In this document: piece by piece, positions 18,554-27,925 of the stretch | Layout: each line of letters opens with the position of its first letter | Numbering within the stretch: the stretch's first letter is position 1 | Assembly (NCBI GenBank): GCA_020632575.1 | Contig: JACKFH010000019.1 | Coordinates: 1-64,000 of the forward strand | DNA length: 64,000 nucleotides | DNA from: Candidatus Omnitrophota bacterium | GTDB taxonomy: Bacteria; Hinthialibacterota; Hinthialibacteria; OLB16 | Reading direction: 5' to 3' | The notes under the pieces: generated by a model | Told to the model about the DNA's origin: nothing | Database searches by the model: none | What the model saw: only the letters and a program-made list of their open reading frames with translations | Made by a program: the position numbers and the translations under genes

Positions 18554-20131
18554 ATGGTACAGACTGTCAATCGTTTACGCTTCTGCAGTCTTCTTTTCCT
18601 GGTGATTGTCTTGATGTTGGGCGCGGTCGTCCCAACGCAGGCGCAGGATCAGAAGCCGAACATCGTGGTCATCTGGGGCGATGACATCGGCATCACCGAT
18701 GTCAGCGCCTATTCCTTCGGCATGATGGGTTTCAAGACGCCCAACATCGACAGGATTGCAAAGGAAGGGATGATGTTCACCGATTATTATGCCGAGCAGA
18801 GTTGCACCGCTGGGCGTTCGACCTTCATCACCGGCCAGTGCGTTGCCCGCACCGGACTTTCCAAGGTCGGCATGCCGGGCGCCAAGCAGGGCTTGCAGGA
18901 ACAGACCGTCTGCATGGCACAGGTTTTTAAGGAACTCGGTTATGCCACCGGTCAGTTTGGCAAGAACCATTTGGGTGACCGGGACGAGTACCTGCCAACC
19001 AACCATGGTTTTGACGAGTTTTACGGCAACCTTTATCACCTAAACGCCGAGGAAGAACCTGAACTACCCGATTATCCCAAGGACCCTGAGTTCAAGAAAA
19101 AATATGGTCCTCGCGGCGTGCTCGACTGCAAAGCCGACGGCAAAATCGAAGACACAGGCCCGCTGACCAAGAAGCGGATGGAGACCATTGACGACGATAT
19201 CCAGGCCCGTTCGCAGGACTTCATCGAGCGTCAGGTCAAGGCAAAGAAGCCGTTCTTCCTGTGGACATGTTTCACCCATATGCACTTGCGCACCCATGCC
19301 AAGCCGGAAAGCATTGGCCAAGCGGGTCCGGCCCAGGGGATTTATCATGACGTCATGATCGACCACGACAAGAACGTGGGAGCCATCCTGGACACCCTCG
19401 ACAAGCTGGGTATTGCTGATAACACCATCGTCGTCTATGGCACGGACAATGGCCCGCACATGAACACCTGGCCCGACGGAGCCATGACCCCCTTCCGCAA
19501 TGAAAAAGATACGGGATGGGAGGGCGCCTTCCGTGTTCCGTGCATGGTGAGATGGCCCGGCAAAATTAAACCAGGCCAAGTCTCCAACGAGATCATGTCG
19601 GGACTGGACTGGTTCCCCACTTTGGTCGCAGCTGCCGGCGAGCCCGATATCAAGGATAAGCTGTTAAAAGGCTATAGCGCCATGGGGAAGACGTTCAAGA
19701 ATCACCTGGACGGCTACAACCAGCTTCCCTTCTTGACCGGCAAGGAGAAGACGGGTCCACGCAAAGAGATTTGGTATTTCTCCGACGAAATCGACCTGCT
19801 GGCCGTACGCTACAACAACTGGAAGCTTCACTTCATGGTCCAGGATTCCCCCGGGACCATAGACGTCTGGCAACGTGAATTCCGCAACCTGCGGATGCCG
19901 CTCATTTTCAACCTGAGGACGGATCCCTACGAGAGGGCGACCATCACCTCCAACACCTACTGGGACTGGATGATCGATCACGTTTGGCTGGTGTACCCAC
20001 TGGCGGACGAACTCGGCGCATTCCTGAAAACCTTCGAGGAGTATCCACCGGCGCAATTACCCGGCAGTTTCACCATCAGCGGTGTAAAACAGACACTGGA
20101 GAACCTGGAAAAAGCTGGTGGCGGAAAATAA
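18554..20131 (+). CDS. Exported arylsulfatase (type I, formylglycine-dependent)
   Basis: The frame opens at 18449, but GAGGAGG immediately precedes the ATG at 18554, which starts a signal peptide (hydrophobic core, cleavage near TQA-QD); 525 aa. The alkaline-phosphatase/sulfatase fold is shown by the metal-binding IVVIWGDDIG near residues 37-46, the active-site C84-T-A-G-R88 (C-x-A-x-R, where Cys becomes formylglycine), GKNHLGD, and the later metal site GTDNGPH. The C-terminal part contains FPTLVAAAGEP and the NLRTDPYERA segment usual in the family. It hydrolyses sulfate esters, probably in the periplasm; the substrate is unknown. No formylglycine-generating enzyme lies in this window. It has its own promoter (18309) and a strong terminator (20203), so it looks monocistronic. 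Confidence 0.93.
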   Translation: MVQTVNRLRFCSLLFLVIVLMLGAVVPTQAQDQKPNIVVIWGDDIGITDVSAYSFGMMGFKTPNIDRIAKEGMMFTDYYAEQSCTAGRSTFITGQCVARTGLSKVGMPGAKQGLQEQTVCMAQVFKELGYATGQFGKNHLGDRDEYLPTNHGFDEFYGNLYHLNAEEEPELPDYPKDPEFKKKYGPRGVLDCKADGKIEDTGPLTKKRMETIDDDIQARSQDFIERQVKAKKPFFLWTCFTHMHLRTHAKPESIGQAGPAQGIYHDVMIDHDKNVGAILDTLDKLGIADNTIVVYGTDNGPHMNTWPDGAMTPFRNEKDTGWEGAFRVPCMVRWPGKIKPGQVSNEIMSGLDWFPTLVAAAGEPDIKDKLLKGYSAMGKTFKNHLDGYNQLPFLTGKEKTGPRKEIWYFSDEIDLLAVRYNNWKLHFMVQDSPGTIDVWQREFRNLRMPLIFNLRTDPYERATITSNTYWDWMIDHVWLVYPLADELGAFLKTFEEYPPAQLPGSFTISGVKQTLENLEKAGGGK

Positions 20132-20202
20132 TCTGAAGTGATCTTCCCCCTGGAAGCAGTCCTAGTTTAGGGGCTACAAAGAGGGATCGAATGAATCACG
20201 AC

Positions 20203-20247
20203 AAGGGGCAGGAGAATGGTGGAAACACCGATTTTCCTGCCCCTTTT
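20203..20247 (+). terminator. Intrinsic terminator after sulfatase
   Basis: AAGGGGCAGGA (20203-20213) pairs with TCCTGCCCCTT (20235-20245). An inner GGTG-GAAA-CACC hairpin sits between them, and a short T run follows the 3' arm. Confidence 0.8.
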
Positions 20248-20322
20248 GGTAGGTGAAGAATACCTGCACACTTTGATGGAAAAACTCTTGATTGGGTTAA
20301 TCAGTTGACCTTTCTCGTAAAC

Positions 20323-22776
20323 ATGCGCTGGGGAATCCTGGCCTTCTTTTCAGGTGTAGCAGCGCTGATCTACCAAACCCTGTGGGTCAAACAGTTGTCC
20401 CTGGTAGTCGGGGTGGATGTCTACGCGGTCACCACAGGTGTGGCGGCTTTCTTCGTCGGACTCGCCCTCGGCAACTTCTGGTTTGGTCGCATCAGTGACC
20501 GAGTGAGCAAACCAGCGCTCCTCTTTGCCGGACTCGAGGGCGGAATCGCCCTTTTGGGGCCGATCTCCACCCTCTTTCTTGCTCATAGTGCGTGGCTTTT
20601 TGTCCGGCTACAGGGAACTGCGGGTATATTGGCCTGGGTGTTGCCTTTTCTGCTTGTTGGTGTTCCGGCGGTATTGATGGGAGGCACGCTCCCCGCCCTT
20701 GTTCGGGCGGCGGCTCCGGAAGAGACGAGAATCGGGAAGACTTCCGGCAGCCTCTATGCCGCCAACACCGCGGGGGCGATCGGGGGAGTGCTCGCGGCTG
20801 TCTTTCTTTTTATTCCCACCTTCGGTGTGATCGGAGCCGGGCTTGGCGCGGCGCTTCTCAACTTTTTTGTGGTTTCTCTCGCGATGTTCTGGTGTAGAGA
20901 CATCAAAACATCTCCTCAGCAAGTGAAGCCTCAACGAGAGCCGCTCTCATCGACGGCCCGCAAGGCTGTCATCCTTTACGGTCTGGCGGGAGGGGTGGCG
21001 CTCGGGTACGAAGTCGTCTGGTCCCAAGCGATTGTCCAATTTCTTTCCACCCGCACTTACGCCTTCGCGATTGTTTTGGCCACCTATCTTCTTGGCCTCT
21101 GTCTTGGCGCCGCATTGTACGCTCGAATCGCCGACTGGATTGAGAATCCGAGGCTGGGTTTCGGCCTTTTGATCGCCGCCGCCGGGATAAGCAGCCTGCT
21201 GCTCTTTACGGTTCTCGGCGGCTGGATCGACGGTTGGCAGTATGCGGCCACAGAAGTGGTGTACAAGATGACAGACAATCGGCTCGCGATGATGTGCGCC
21301 CGTTTCGCGGTCGCCTCACTGGTCCTGATATTCCTCCCGACCCTCTTTTTGGGCGCTGCATTTCCGGCGGCCGTCCGACTCATCGCGAGATCCCAAAAGA
21401 TCGGCGCCGATTTCGGAATGGTGGCCGCCTGGAACATCGCGGGCGGGGTCGGGGGGACATTGATCACAGGCTTTATCCTTGTTCCGACACTGGGGCTGAT
21501 CCGAACTCTATGGCTTCTTGCACTGGCCTCGGTCCTGATTGGTTCGGCGGCGATCATGGATCGTAATTCTACTACTAGATCCTATGCTGTGGCTGGCGGT
21601 TTAGTTGCTGTTGTGATCCTTCTGGCAGTTTTAACCCCACCCAACAAGCTCGGCCGGATGCTGGCGGAGGACCGGGGTGGAAAGTTGATTTATTATGACG
21701 AATCCGCCGAAGGAACTGTTGCGGTTCTCGAACAAAGCACGGCCAACCAAACCTTTCACCGCCTCTATATCCAGGGGGTATCCAACACGGGTGACACCCT
21801 TCCGTCCCGACGATACATGCGGCTGCAGGGTCTGCTTCCTCTCATCATCCAAAGCTCCACGCCTGAGTCCGCTCTGGTGATCGGATTGGGTACCGGCATC
21901 ACCGCAGGGTCCCTTCTGACTTATCCCCTCGAGCATCGCGAATGTGTGGAACTCCTGCCGGCGGCTATCGAGGCGGCTTCATTGTTTGATGGAAACCGGG
22001 GTGCACCATCCGATTCCCGGCTCGCCATCCATGTTGGCGATGGCCGTCACTATTTGCTGGCAACAGAAAAGCAGTTTGACCTGATCACTCTGGAGCCACC
22101 CCCGCCCTCGGCCAGAGGTGTGGTCAACCTCTATTCCACGGATTTTTATGAATTGGCCCGTACGCGGCTAACACCTGACGGATTGCTCGCCCAGTGGTGG
22201 CCGATCACCACCCAGAATGTCGAGGATTCCCAAGCCATGATGCGGAGCATCCTGGATGTGTTTCCTTATGTGTCGGTATGGACCACGGACATCTACGAGA
22301 TGATGGTTGTCGGCTCCATGCAACCCATTGAATTGGATATAGAACGGATTGAAAGGCGATTCGAGGTTCCCGATGTCAAAGAGGTGCTGACAGAGGTTGG
22401 CATTTCCAATTCGTCCGAGCTGTTGGCCACGTATGTGATGGGTAGAGAAGGGCTGGAAACCTTTGTTGCGAATGCCCGACCTGTAACAGACAACCACCCG
22501 AGTATCGAGTATGCGCCATGGATTCGGCCCGAGGTGATTCAGCGCGTCCTCCCCCGATTGCTGGAACTGGCCGAGACCCCACATGTGAAGAATGCCACTC
22601 AGGATCTCAGAGAAGAAATCCAGGCCGAACAGCAGGAACTTTCTGATTTTTACCGCGTGATATTGGCTGCTGACGCGGGCGATCGCGAATTGTGGAAGAA
22701 GTTGGTAAGCCGGGTTGTTTCAAGGGACCCCGAAAACCCTTATTACCGCTGGTTTCTTGGAGATAGGACCCAATGA
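20323..22776 (+). CDS. Membrane-fused spermidine-synthase-like methyltransferase-fold protein
   Basis: The frame opens with TTG at 20305; ATG at 20323 (817 aa) fits the family's short N-terminus, and neither start has a strong ribosome binding site. Residues 1 to about 440 are multi-spanning membrane helices typical of the fused MFS/spermidine synthase family (FFSGVAALIYQTLWVKQL at the start, VLMGGTLPALVRA and LGAAFPAAVRLIA in the two halves). The C-terminal half is a Rossmann domain with the SAM/dcSAM-binding-like ALVIGLGTGITAGSLL, CVELLPAAIEAA and VGDGRHYLL. At the usual catalytic region it reads DLITLEPPPPSARG rather than the polyamine-synthase D-x-x-x-D-SSDP type motif, so polyamine synthesis is doubtful. 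It is separated from the sulfatase by a terminator. Confidence 0.85.
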   Translation: MRWGILAFFSGVAALIYQTLWVKQLSLVVGVDVYAVTTGVAAFFVGLALGNFWFGRISDRVSKPALLFAGLEGGIALLGPISTLFLAHSAWLFVRLQGTAGILAWVLPFLLVGVPAVLMGGTLPALVRAAAPEETRIGKTSGSLYAANTAGAIGGVLAAVFLFIPTFGVIGAGLGAALLNFFVVSLAMFWCRDIKTSPQQVKPQREPLSSTARKAVILYGLAGGVALGYEVVWSQAIVQFLSTRTYAFAIVLATYLLGLCLGAALYARIADWIENPRLGFGLLIAAAGISSLLLFTVLGGWIDGWQYAATEVVYKMTDNRLAMMCARFAVASLVLIFLPTLFLGAAFPAAVRLIARSQKIGADFGMVAAWNIAGGVGGTLITGFILVPTLGLIRTLWLLALASVLIGSAAIMDRNSTTRSYAVAGGLVAVVILLAVLTPPNKLGRMLAEDRGGKLIYYDESAEGTVAVLEQSTANQTFHRLYIQGVSNTGDTLPSRRYMRLQGLLPLIIQSSTPESALVIGLGTGITAGSLLTYPLEHRECVELLPAAIEAASLFDGNRGAPSDSRLAIHVGDGRHYLLATEKQFDLITLEPPPPSARGVVNLYSTDFYELARTRLTPDGLLAQWWPITTQNVEDSQAMMRSILDVFPYVSVWTTDIYEMMVVGSMQPIELDIERIERRFEVPDVKEVLTEVGISNSSELLATYVMGREGLETFVANARPVTDNHPSIEYAPWIRPEVIQRVLPRLLELAETPHVKNATQDLREEIQAEQQELSDFYRVILAADAGDRELWKKLVSRVVSRDPENPYYRWFLGDRTQ

Positions 22777-22862
22777 TCTTTTTCACGGAGGCGGGAGTCG
22801 CCCTGGTGAAGGCCTAAACCTAAAAAGAGCCATCATTCAACGGTAGTCCCAACCCATTCTCC

Positions 22863-22891
22863 AAGACAAAGAGTGAAGAGAATGGTATAAT
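22863..22891 (+). promoter_or_regulatory. Promoter of the moxR/bat operon
   Basis: AAGACA (22863-22868), a 17-nt spacer and a perfect TATAAT (22886-22891), leaving a leader of about 88 nt before the moxR ATG at 22986. Confidence 0.65.
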
Positions 22892-22985
22892 TTCGCTCCG
22901 CCTCCACAGCAACTTTGATCACTTCTCTGGCTTTGATGCCGGGAAAGACTCTGGAATGATCTTCCTCAAAGGGGGCACTTCTTCG

Positions 22986-23951
22986 ATGTCCGAAATCAGA
23001 GAATCTATTCTCAAAATCTCCAAGGAAATGAACGCCGCAATCATTGGCCAGGAGACGGTTGTGGAGCGGTTAATCATCGCACTCCTCGCCAACGGCAACG
23101 TCTTGATGGAGGGACTCCCCGGCACCGCGAAGACGCGATCGATCAAAACGCTTTCGACCTTGATCGAAAGCAAATTCAGCCGGGTTCAGTTCACCCCCGA
23201 TCTCCTCCCGTCCGATGTAACGGGTTCGGAAATCTATCGGGAACAGACTGCGACATTCGAGTTTCAACCGGGACCTCTTTTCGGGAATCTGATTCTCGCC
23301 GACGAAATCAACCGCGCCCCCGCCAAGGTTCAGGCGGCCCTACTCGAAGCGATGGAGGAACGGCAGGTGACCGTGGCCAACAAGACCCACAAACTCCCGG
23401 ATCTCTTTCTCGTGATGGCAACCCAAAACCCAATCGAACAGGAGGGGACTTATCCGCTCCCCGAGGCGCAGATGGACCGGTTCCTGGTCTATGTGAAAGT
23501 CCCTTATCCAAAGGGGGAAAACGAATTGTCGATCCTGCGCCTGGTTCGATCGGAAATCACCGGCGCGGACGAAAAGAAACCCGAGCCGGTCAGTCAGGAA
23601 ACCATATTCGCTGCGAGGAAAGAGGTCGACGCCATCCAGGTCGCGGAGGCGGCCGAAAAGTATTTGGTCGATCTGGTGATCGCATCCAGGGAACCCGCCC
23701 AGTATGGGGACGAACTCGCGAAGTGGATTCGCATCGGCGCAAGTCCTCGCGCAACGATCGCGTTGGATTGCGCCTCCCGAGCGCGCGCTTGGCTGCGGGG
23801 TTCCGACTTCGTGACGCCGGAGGATATCCAAGCGGTTGCTCCGGCCTGCCTCTCGCATCGCATTCATCTGACCTACGAGGCCGAAGCCGCTGGAAAGACA
23901 TCGGAAGACATTGTCGACGCCATCCTGGAGAGGGTGGCGGTCGCGGGTTAA
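22986..23951 (+). CDS. moxR: MoxR-family AAA+ ATPase
   Basis: The ATG at 22986 follows AAAGGGGGC by about 9 nt and gives 321 aa; an upstream in-frame ATG at 22956 is less well placed. Walker A is GLPGTAKT and Walker B LILADEINRAP. Sensor-type residues (MATQNPIEQEGTYPLPEAQMDRF) identify the MoxR group, and the C-terminal lid domain (RIGASPRATIALDCASRARA) is complete. MoxR ATPases act as chaperone-like partners of von Willebrand A proteins. This one heads a seven-gene set that includes four vWA/DUF58/Bat proteins. Cytoplasmic, ATP-hydrolysing. Confidence 0.95.
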   Translation: MSEIRESILKISKEMNAAIIGQETVVERLIIALLANGNVLMEGLPGTAKTRSIKTLSTLIESKFSRVQFTPDLLPSDVTGSEIYREQTATFEFQPGPLFGNLILADEINRAPAKVQAALLEAMEERQVTVANKTHKLPDLFLVMATQNPIEQEGTYPLPEAQMDRFLVYVKVPYPKGENELSILRLVRSEITGADEKKPEPVSQETIFAARKEVDAIQVAEAAEKYLVDLVIASREPAQYGDELAKWIRIGASPRATIALDCASRARAWLRGSDFVTPEDIQAVAPACLSHRIHLTYEAEAAGKTSEDIVDAILERVAVAG

Positions 23952-23966
23952 GACGAGGGGTCGACC

Positions 23967-24875
23967 ATGACCGCACGTATCCATCCCACACTCGATGACT
24001 TGGTAAGCCTTCAATACCAGGCTCGAAACTTCTCGTTGCTCCCACGCCAACCGATTAGTAGTCTGTTGAGCGGACGCCACGGTTCCCGCTTGAGAGGACG
24101 GGGGTTGTCGTTCGAGGAATTGCGGGATTATCGACCGGGCGACGATATCCGAACGATCGATTGGCGTGCGACGGCACGACTAAGAAAACCCTACGTTCGC
24201 GTGTACAACGAGGAACGCGATCGCCCCGTCCTTTTCCTTGTCGACCAACGCAAGAGCATGTTTTTCGGAAGCGCGAGAACGACCAAGGCGACAGCGGCCG
24301 CGGAATGCGCAGCCCTTGGAGCTTGGCGCGCATTGGATGGCGGGGACCGGATCGGCGCCATCCTCTTCAACGATGAGGAGTGCCTACAGATTCGTCCCCA
24401 ACGCAGTCGCGAAACCGTTCTGCGTATGTGTCATGAGCTGGTCCGGATGAACCAAGGCTTGAAGGCGACTGGAGCCGACCTCCGGATCGAGGCGCTCAAC
24501 GACGCCCTTCGACGGGCGGTGGAAGTCGCGGTCCACGATTATCTGGTCGTGCTGATCACCGACTACACGGGCGATAACGAAACCACTCAGGAACTCGTGA
24601 CCACCCTCGCCGCCCACAACGATGTGATCGCGGTCCTGGTCTACGATCCGTTTGGGATTCGTATGCCGAAAGGGACAGAGATCGACATCTCCGATGGTGT
24701 CGAACGAATCCGCGTACCGGCTCGCGCGGGTTACACCGATCGTTTCGAGGCGGAGTTTCAGAAGCGCACCGAACAGATACGAGAGAGGCTGCGCGGGATT
24801 CGGATTCCCATCCTTCCGATATGCACCCATGAACCGGTCACTGACCAGGTGCGCGCGGCGCTGGGAGGACGCTGA
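23967..24875 (+). CDS. DUF58 domain protein (vWA-like)
   Basis: 302 aa, 15 nt after moxR. It carries the DUF58 signature LRGRGLSFEELRDYRPGDDIRTIDWRATAR (split over about residues 36-65), followed by a vWA-like fold (VLFLVDQRKSMFFGS). The metal site reads D-Q-R-K-S, as in a DUF58 subgroup, rather than the full DxSxS. DUF58 proteins accompany MoxR ATPases almost universally and are thought to bind them. The last base of its stop codon is shared with the ATG of the next gene (24875). Confidence 0.93.
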   Translation: MTARIHPTLDDLVSLQYQARNFSLLPRQPISSLLSGRHGSRLRGRGLSFEELRDYRPGDDIRTIDWRATARLRKPYVRVYNEERDRPVLFLVDQRKSMFFGSARTTKATAAAECAALGAWRALDGGDRIGAILFNDEECLQIRPQRSRETVLRMCHELVRMNQGLKATGADLRIEALNDALRRAVEVAVHDYLVVLITDYTGDNETTQELVTTLAAHNDVIAVLVYDPFGIRMPKGTEIDISDGVERIRVPARAGYTDRFEAEFQKRTEQIRERLRGIRIPILPICTHEPVTDQVRAALGGR

Positions 24876-25357
24876 TGGAACCGGACGCCGCGAGTCTCTC
24901 CAATCTCCAGGATATTGTGGTTCCTCCCCCGGTTCCCTGGTGGCCGCCTGCTCCCGGATGGTGGTTTGTCGCGGCGGCGGTTCTGATCGCCGGGGCCGTT
25001 CTCGCGAAACGGATGTGGAGACGGTGGAAGTCGAACGCCTATCGGCGCGAAGCGCTCTTGGAAATCGAGTCGGCTTCGAGTGTCGAGGCAATCTCGGAAA
25101 TCCTCAAACGAGCCGCCTTAGTCGCCTTTCCACGCATAGAGGTCGCTTCGCTATCGGGTCAAGGGTGGATCGACTGGTTGTCGAAGAGCGGAGGAGAGAC
25201 GGTTCCCGATGCGGTGGCCGAGGCATTCAACCGAGGAGTCTGCGATCCCGCGTATAACGAACATCTCGATGAGTCCGCTGGGTTCGCGCGTCGATGGATA
25301 CGTCGTCACGACATCCAAAAGTCGGAATTGAAGGCGGAGGCGACCGGATCATGCTGA
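24875..25357 (+). CDS. DUF4381 membrane protein
   Basis: 160 aa. A proline/tryptophan-rich N-terminus (VVPPPVPWWPPAPGWWF) leads into one transmembrane helix (VAAAVLIAGAVLA), then a cytoplasmic helical domain (RREALLEIESASSVEAISEILKRAALVAFP). This is the DUF4381 pattern found between DUF58 and BatA genes in proteobacterial-type bat operons. Overlaps both neighbours, so expression is coupled. Role presumed in the MoxR/vWA complex. Confidence 0.9.
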   Translation: MEPDAASLSNLQDIVVPPPVPWWPPAPGWWFVAAAVLIAGAVLAKRMWRRWKSNAYRREALLEIESASSVEAISEILKRAALVAFPRIEVASLSGQGWIDWLSKSGGETVPDAVAEAFNRGVCDPAYNEHLDESAGFARRWIRRHDIQKSELKAEATGSC

Positions 25358-26385
25358 CCTTCGCACACCTCTGGGTCTTTGCGCTTCTGCCGCTCGCTTA
25401 CATCATAAGACGATGGGCGCCCCCTCGGGACAAACCTCATCCCGCCGTGTTCGTTCCCTTCCTCGTACGAGCGAAAAACGCGGGGGCCGTTTCGAGATCC
25501 GTTTCGAGTGAGGATGGATTGCCGCTTATCCTCAGATGGGTCATCTGGGCGCTCGTTTTGACTGCGCTGGCCCGTCCGCAGTGGCTCGAACCTCCGATCG
25601 AGCGAACGATACCGACACGCGATCTCCTCTTGTTGGTGGACCTCTCCGCATCGATGGATACGAAAGATTTTAAGAATGCCCAGGGCGCGCCGATCAGTCG
25701 CCTCGATGAGGTCAAAGAGGTGGTCGGGGAATTTGTTTCCAAACGCAAAGGAGATCGCGTCGGCCTGGTGGTTTTTGGCAACGCGCCCTTCCTGCAGATT
25801 CCGTTTTCCACCGATCTGGGTCTCTGTCGAGAACTCCTCGACCAAACTGCGGTTGGGATGGCCGGGCCCCGAACCGCCTTCGGCGACGCGATCGGACTTG
25901 GGATCAAACTTTTTGAAGACAGCGACGCCCCCGCGAAAACGATGATTGCGCTCACTGATGGTAACGATACGGACAGTTCGGTTCCTCCAGCCGAAGCCGC
26001 TCAAGTCGCCGCCAATCGAAAGATCGTCATCCATACCGTGGCAATGGGCGACCCAACCAAAGTTGGTGAACAGAAACTCGATCAGGAGACTCTCAAAGAT
26101 GTCGCCCAGGAGGCAGGCGGCGAATACTTCCTGGCCCTGAACCGAAAGGAACTGGAAGGAATTTATGAGCAGCTCGACAAGATTGAAACTCGCAAGATTC
26201 AAACGGTCAGCCACCGTCCTCGACGGGATCTTTTTTATTGGCCACTAGCGGTAGCGCTTATTCTTTGGATGATGGCTCTCACGTGGAAAACCTTTGGCGC
26301 CAGGCTTCACGCCCCCGTTTCGACTGAGGGCGCTCGATTGCGGGTGAACCCTCGGACGTTCGAATTGGAGACGAGCCCGAAATGA
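25351..26385 (+). CDS. batA: BatA-type von Willebrand A membrane protein
   Basis: An open frame begins at 25294, but the ATG at 25351 overlaps the previous stop (ATGCTGA) and begins directly with the first membrane helix (MLTFAHLWVFALLPLAYII); 344 aa. A second helix near VIWALVLTALA precedes a vWA domain with an intact MIDAS motif (LLLVDLSASMDTKDF), the threonine loop (GPRTAFGDAIGLGI) and ALTDGNDTDSS. A C-terminal helix (WPLAVALILWMMAL) closes the protein. Two N-terminal and one C-terminal membrane helices flanking a periplasmic-type vWA domain define BatA. Metal-dependent protein binding is expected. Confidence 0.93.
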   Translation: MLTFAHLWVFALLPLAYIIRRWAPPRDKPHPAVFVPFLVRAKNAGAVSRSVSSEDGLPLILRWVIWALVLTALARPQWLEPPIERTIPTRDLLLLVDLSASMDTKDFKNAQGAPISRLDEVKEVVGEFVSKRKGDRVGLVVFGNAPFLQIPFSTDLGLCRELLDQTAVGMAGPRTAFGDAIGLGIKLFEDSDAPAKTMIALTDGNDTDSSVPPAEAAQVAANRKIVIHTVAMGDPTKVGEQKLDQETLKDVAQEAGGEYFLALNRKELEGIYEQLDKIETRKIQTVSHRPRRDLFYWPLAVALILWMMALTWKTFGARLHAPVSTEGARLRVNPRTFELETSPK

Positions 26386-27317
26386 GTTTCTTGCAAGACT
26401 TCCATTTCATACGTCCAGCCTGGTTGCTGCTTATTCCCGTGGCGCTTGGGATTTGGTGGACGCGCAGATCCATCGATGACCCGTTAAGGGCCTGGCGGAA
26501 GGTCGTGGACCCGGAACTGCTGACCGCGATGACGCTGGGAGCGGATGCGAGGTCGAAGTGGAGAGGCCTCGGTCCGCTCGTTGCCATCCTGATTGGAATC
26601 GTCGCGGTGGCCGGACCCACCTGGCGTCCGGAACCCTCGCCTTTCGCCGACGATCCCGCGCCAGCGATGGTGCTGCTCAAAGCCGATAAGACGATGGACC
26701 TCTCCGATCTCTCACCCAGCCGGATGGAACGCGCCCGATTGAAAGTGACCGACTTCGCGAAGGCTCGCCCCGGCGAGCCGATGGGTTTAATTGCTTACTC
26801 GGGGTCGGCGCACTTGGTCCTTCCTCCGACTCGCGATACAGGCGCCGTGGCGGAAATGGCGAGTCACATCAACCCGGAGATCATGCCGAAGGAGGGCGAT
26901 GACCCATCGAAAGCGCTGGACCTGGCGGTGAACACATTGGCCAAAACCGGAGGCGGGGTGATCGTGATCGCGGACACAGTCGATTCTTCCGCCATGACCG
27001 CGTTGAAAGACTTTCGAAGCAAACACCGGCTGCCCGTCCATATTCTGGGAATTGCGCGTCCCGACACCCCAGAAATGGACGCGCTCAAAGAGGCCTCGCG
27101 GGCCCTTGGGGGAAGTCTGGTCCCAATGACTGCGGACACCTCCGATGTGGAGAGCCTTGCCCGCAAGGTCGCTGGAGTTCCGAGGATGGTTGCGGCTAAG
27201 GACGGAAAGGTTCGCTGGGCGGAGGCGGGTTGGAATCTGACACCAGTCCTAGCCCTGCTGGTTTTGGTTTCTTTTCGAAAGACGCGCTCGGAGATTCAGG
27301 AGGGACCCGCATCATGA
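26382..27317 (+). CDS. batB: BatB-type vWA membrane protein with degenerate MIDAS
   Basis: 311 aa, ATGA overlap with batA. The topology is that of BatB: an N-terminal helix (WLLLIPVALGIWW), a second at LVAILIGIVAVAGP and a C-terminal one (LTPVLALLVLVSF). Between them is a vWA domain with the family motif PSRMERARLKVTDF and MGLIAYSGSAHLVLP. At the metal site, where BatB proteins read LDVSRSM, this one has LKADKTM: the first Asp and both Ser are replaced, so metal binding by this motif is unlikely. The protein may have become structural. Overlaps batC by ATGA. Confidence 0.88.
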   Translation: MSFLQDFHFIRPAWLLLIPVALGIWWTRRSIDDPLRAWRKVVDPELLTAMTLGADARSKWRGLGPLVAILIGIVAVAGPTWRPEPSPFADDPAPAMVLLKADKTMDLSDLSPSRMERARLKVTDFAKARPGEPMGLIAYSGSAHLVLPPTRDTGAVAEMASHINPEIMPKEGDDPSKALDLAVNTLAKTGGGVIVIADTVDSSAMTALKDFRSKHRLPVHILGIARPDTPEMDALKEASRALGGSLVPMTADTSDVESLARKVAGVPRMVAAKDGKVRWAEAGWNLTPVLALLVLVSFRKTRSEIQEGPAS

Positions 27318-27925
27318 GTTCGGTCATTCGGGTTGCCATTCTCCTGATCGCCGCGTTTCCCTTCCAGTCGTGCTCTCATTTTTGGATGACACCCGACCAG
27401 AAGGGACAGGTGTTGATGAACCGCGGCGAGTTCAAGAAAGCCGCTGAGATCTTCCGCGATCCCTACCGTCGGGGTGTCGCCTGGTTTCGAGCCGGCGAGT
27501 TCGAGAAAGCGGAACAGGACTTCGCGAGGATCGCGACACCCCAGGCTGAATACAACCGAGGAAATTGCCTGGTCATGCGCGGCAAATACGACCAGGCGGT
27601 CGAGCGCTACGATCGGGCGCTGAAGTTGAAACCCGAGTTCGAGGACGCGAAGAAAAATCGAGCGATTGCGGTCGCCCGCTCGAAGTTAATTAACAAAAAG
27701 GGCGGAGACGCGGGCGATCAGCGACTCGGAGCTGACAAGATCGTTTTTGACAAGGACAAGAAATCCGGCGGGCAAAAGACCGAGATTCAGAAGAATCAAT
27801 TGATGTCGGCCGCAGCTATGCAAGCCATGTGGTTGAGGAAGGTTCAGACTAAACCCGAGGATTTTCTGAGAGCGAAATTCGCCTATCAGGAAGCGAACCC
27901 CGAGAGTGAGGAAACTCGGAAATGA
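27314..27925 (+). CDS. batC: BatC-type TPR protein, probable lipoprotein
   Basis: An open frame begins at 27230, but ATG 27314 overlaps the preceding stop and gives a short signal ending in PFQSC, an imperfect lipobox; 203 aa. At least three TPR-like units follow (MNRGEFKKAAEIF, FRAGEFEKAEQDF, VMRGKYDQAVERYDRALKLKP). The C-terminus is charged with MQAMWLRKVQTKPEDFLRAKFAYQ, a conserved ending in bat-operon TPR proteins. Expected to bridge the vWA proteins in the periplasm. Overlaps batD by ATGA. Confidence 0.88.
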   Translation: MSSVIRVAILLIAAFPFQSCSHFWMTPDQKGQVLMNRGEFKKAAEIFRDPYRRGVAWFRAGEFEKAEQDFARIATPQAEYNRGNCLVMRGKYDQAVERYDRALKLKPEFEDAKKNRAIAVARSKLINKKGGDAGDQRLGADKIVFDKDKKSGGQKTEIQKNQLMSAAAMQAMWLRKVQTKPEDFLRAKFAYQEANPESEETRK

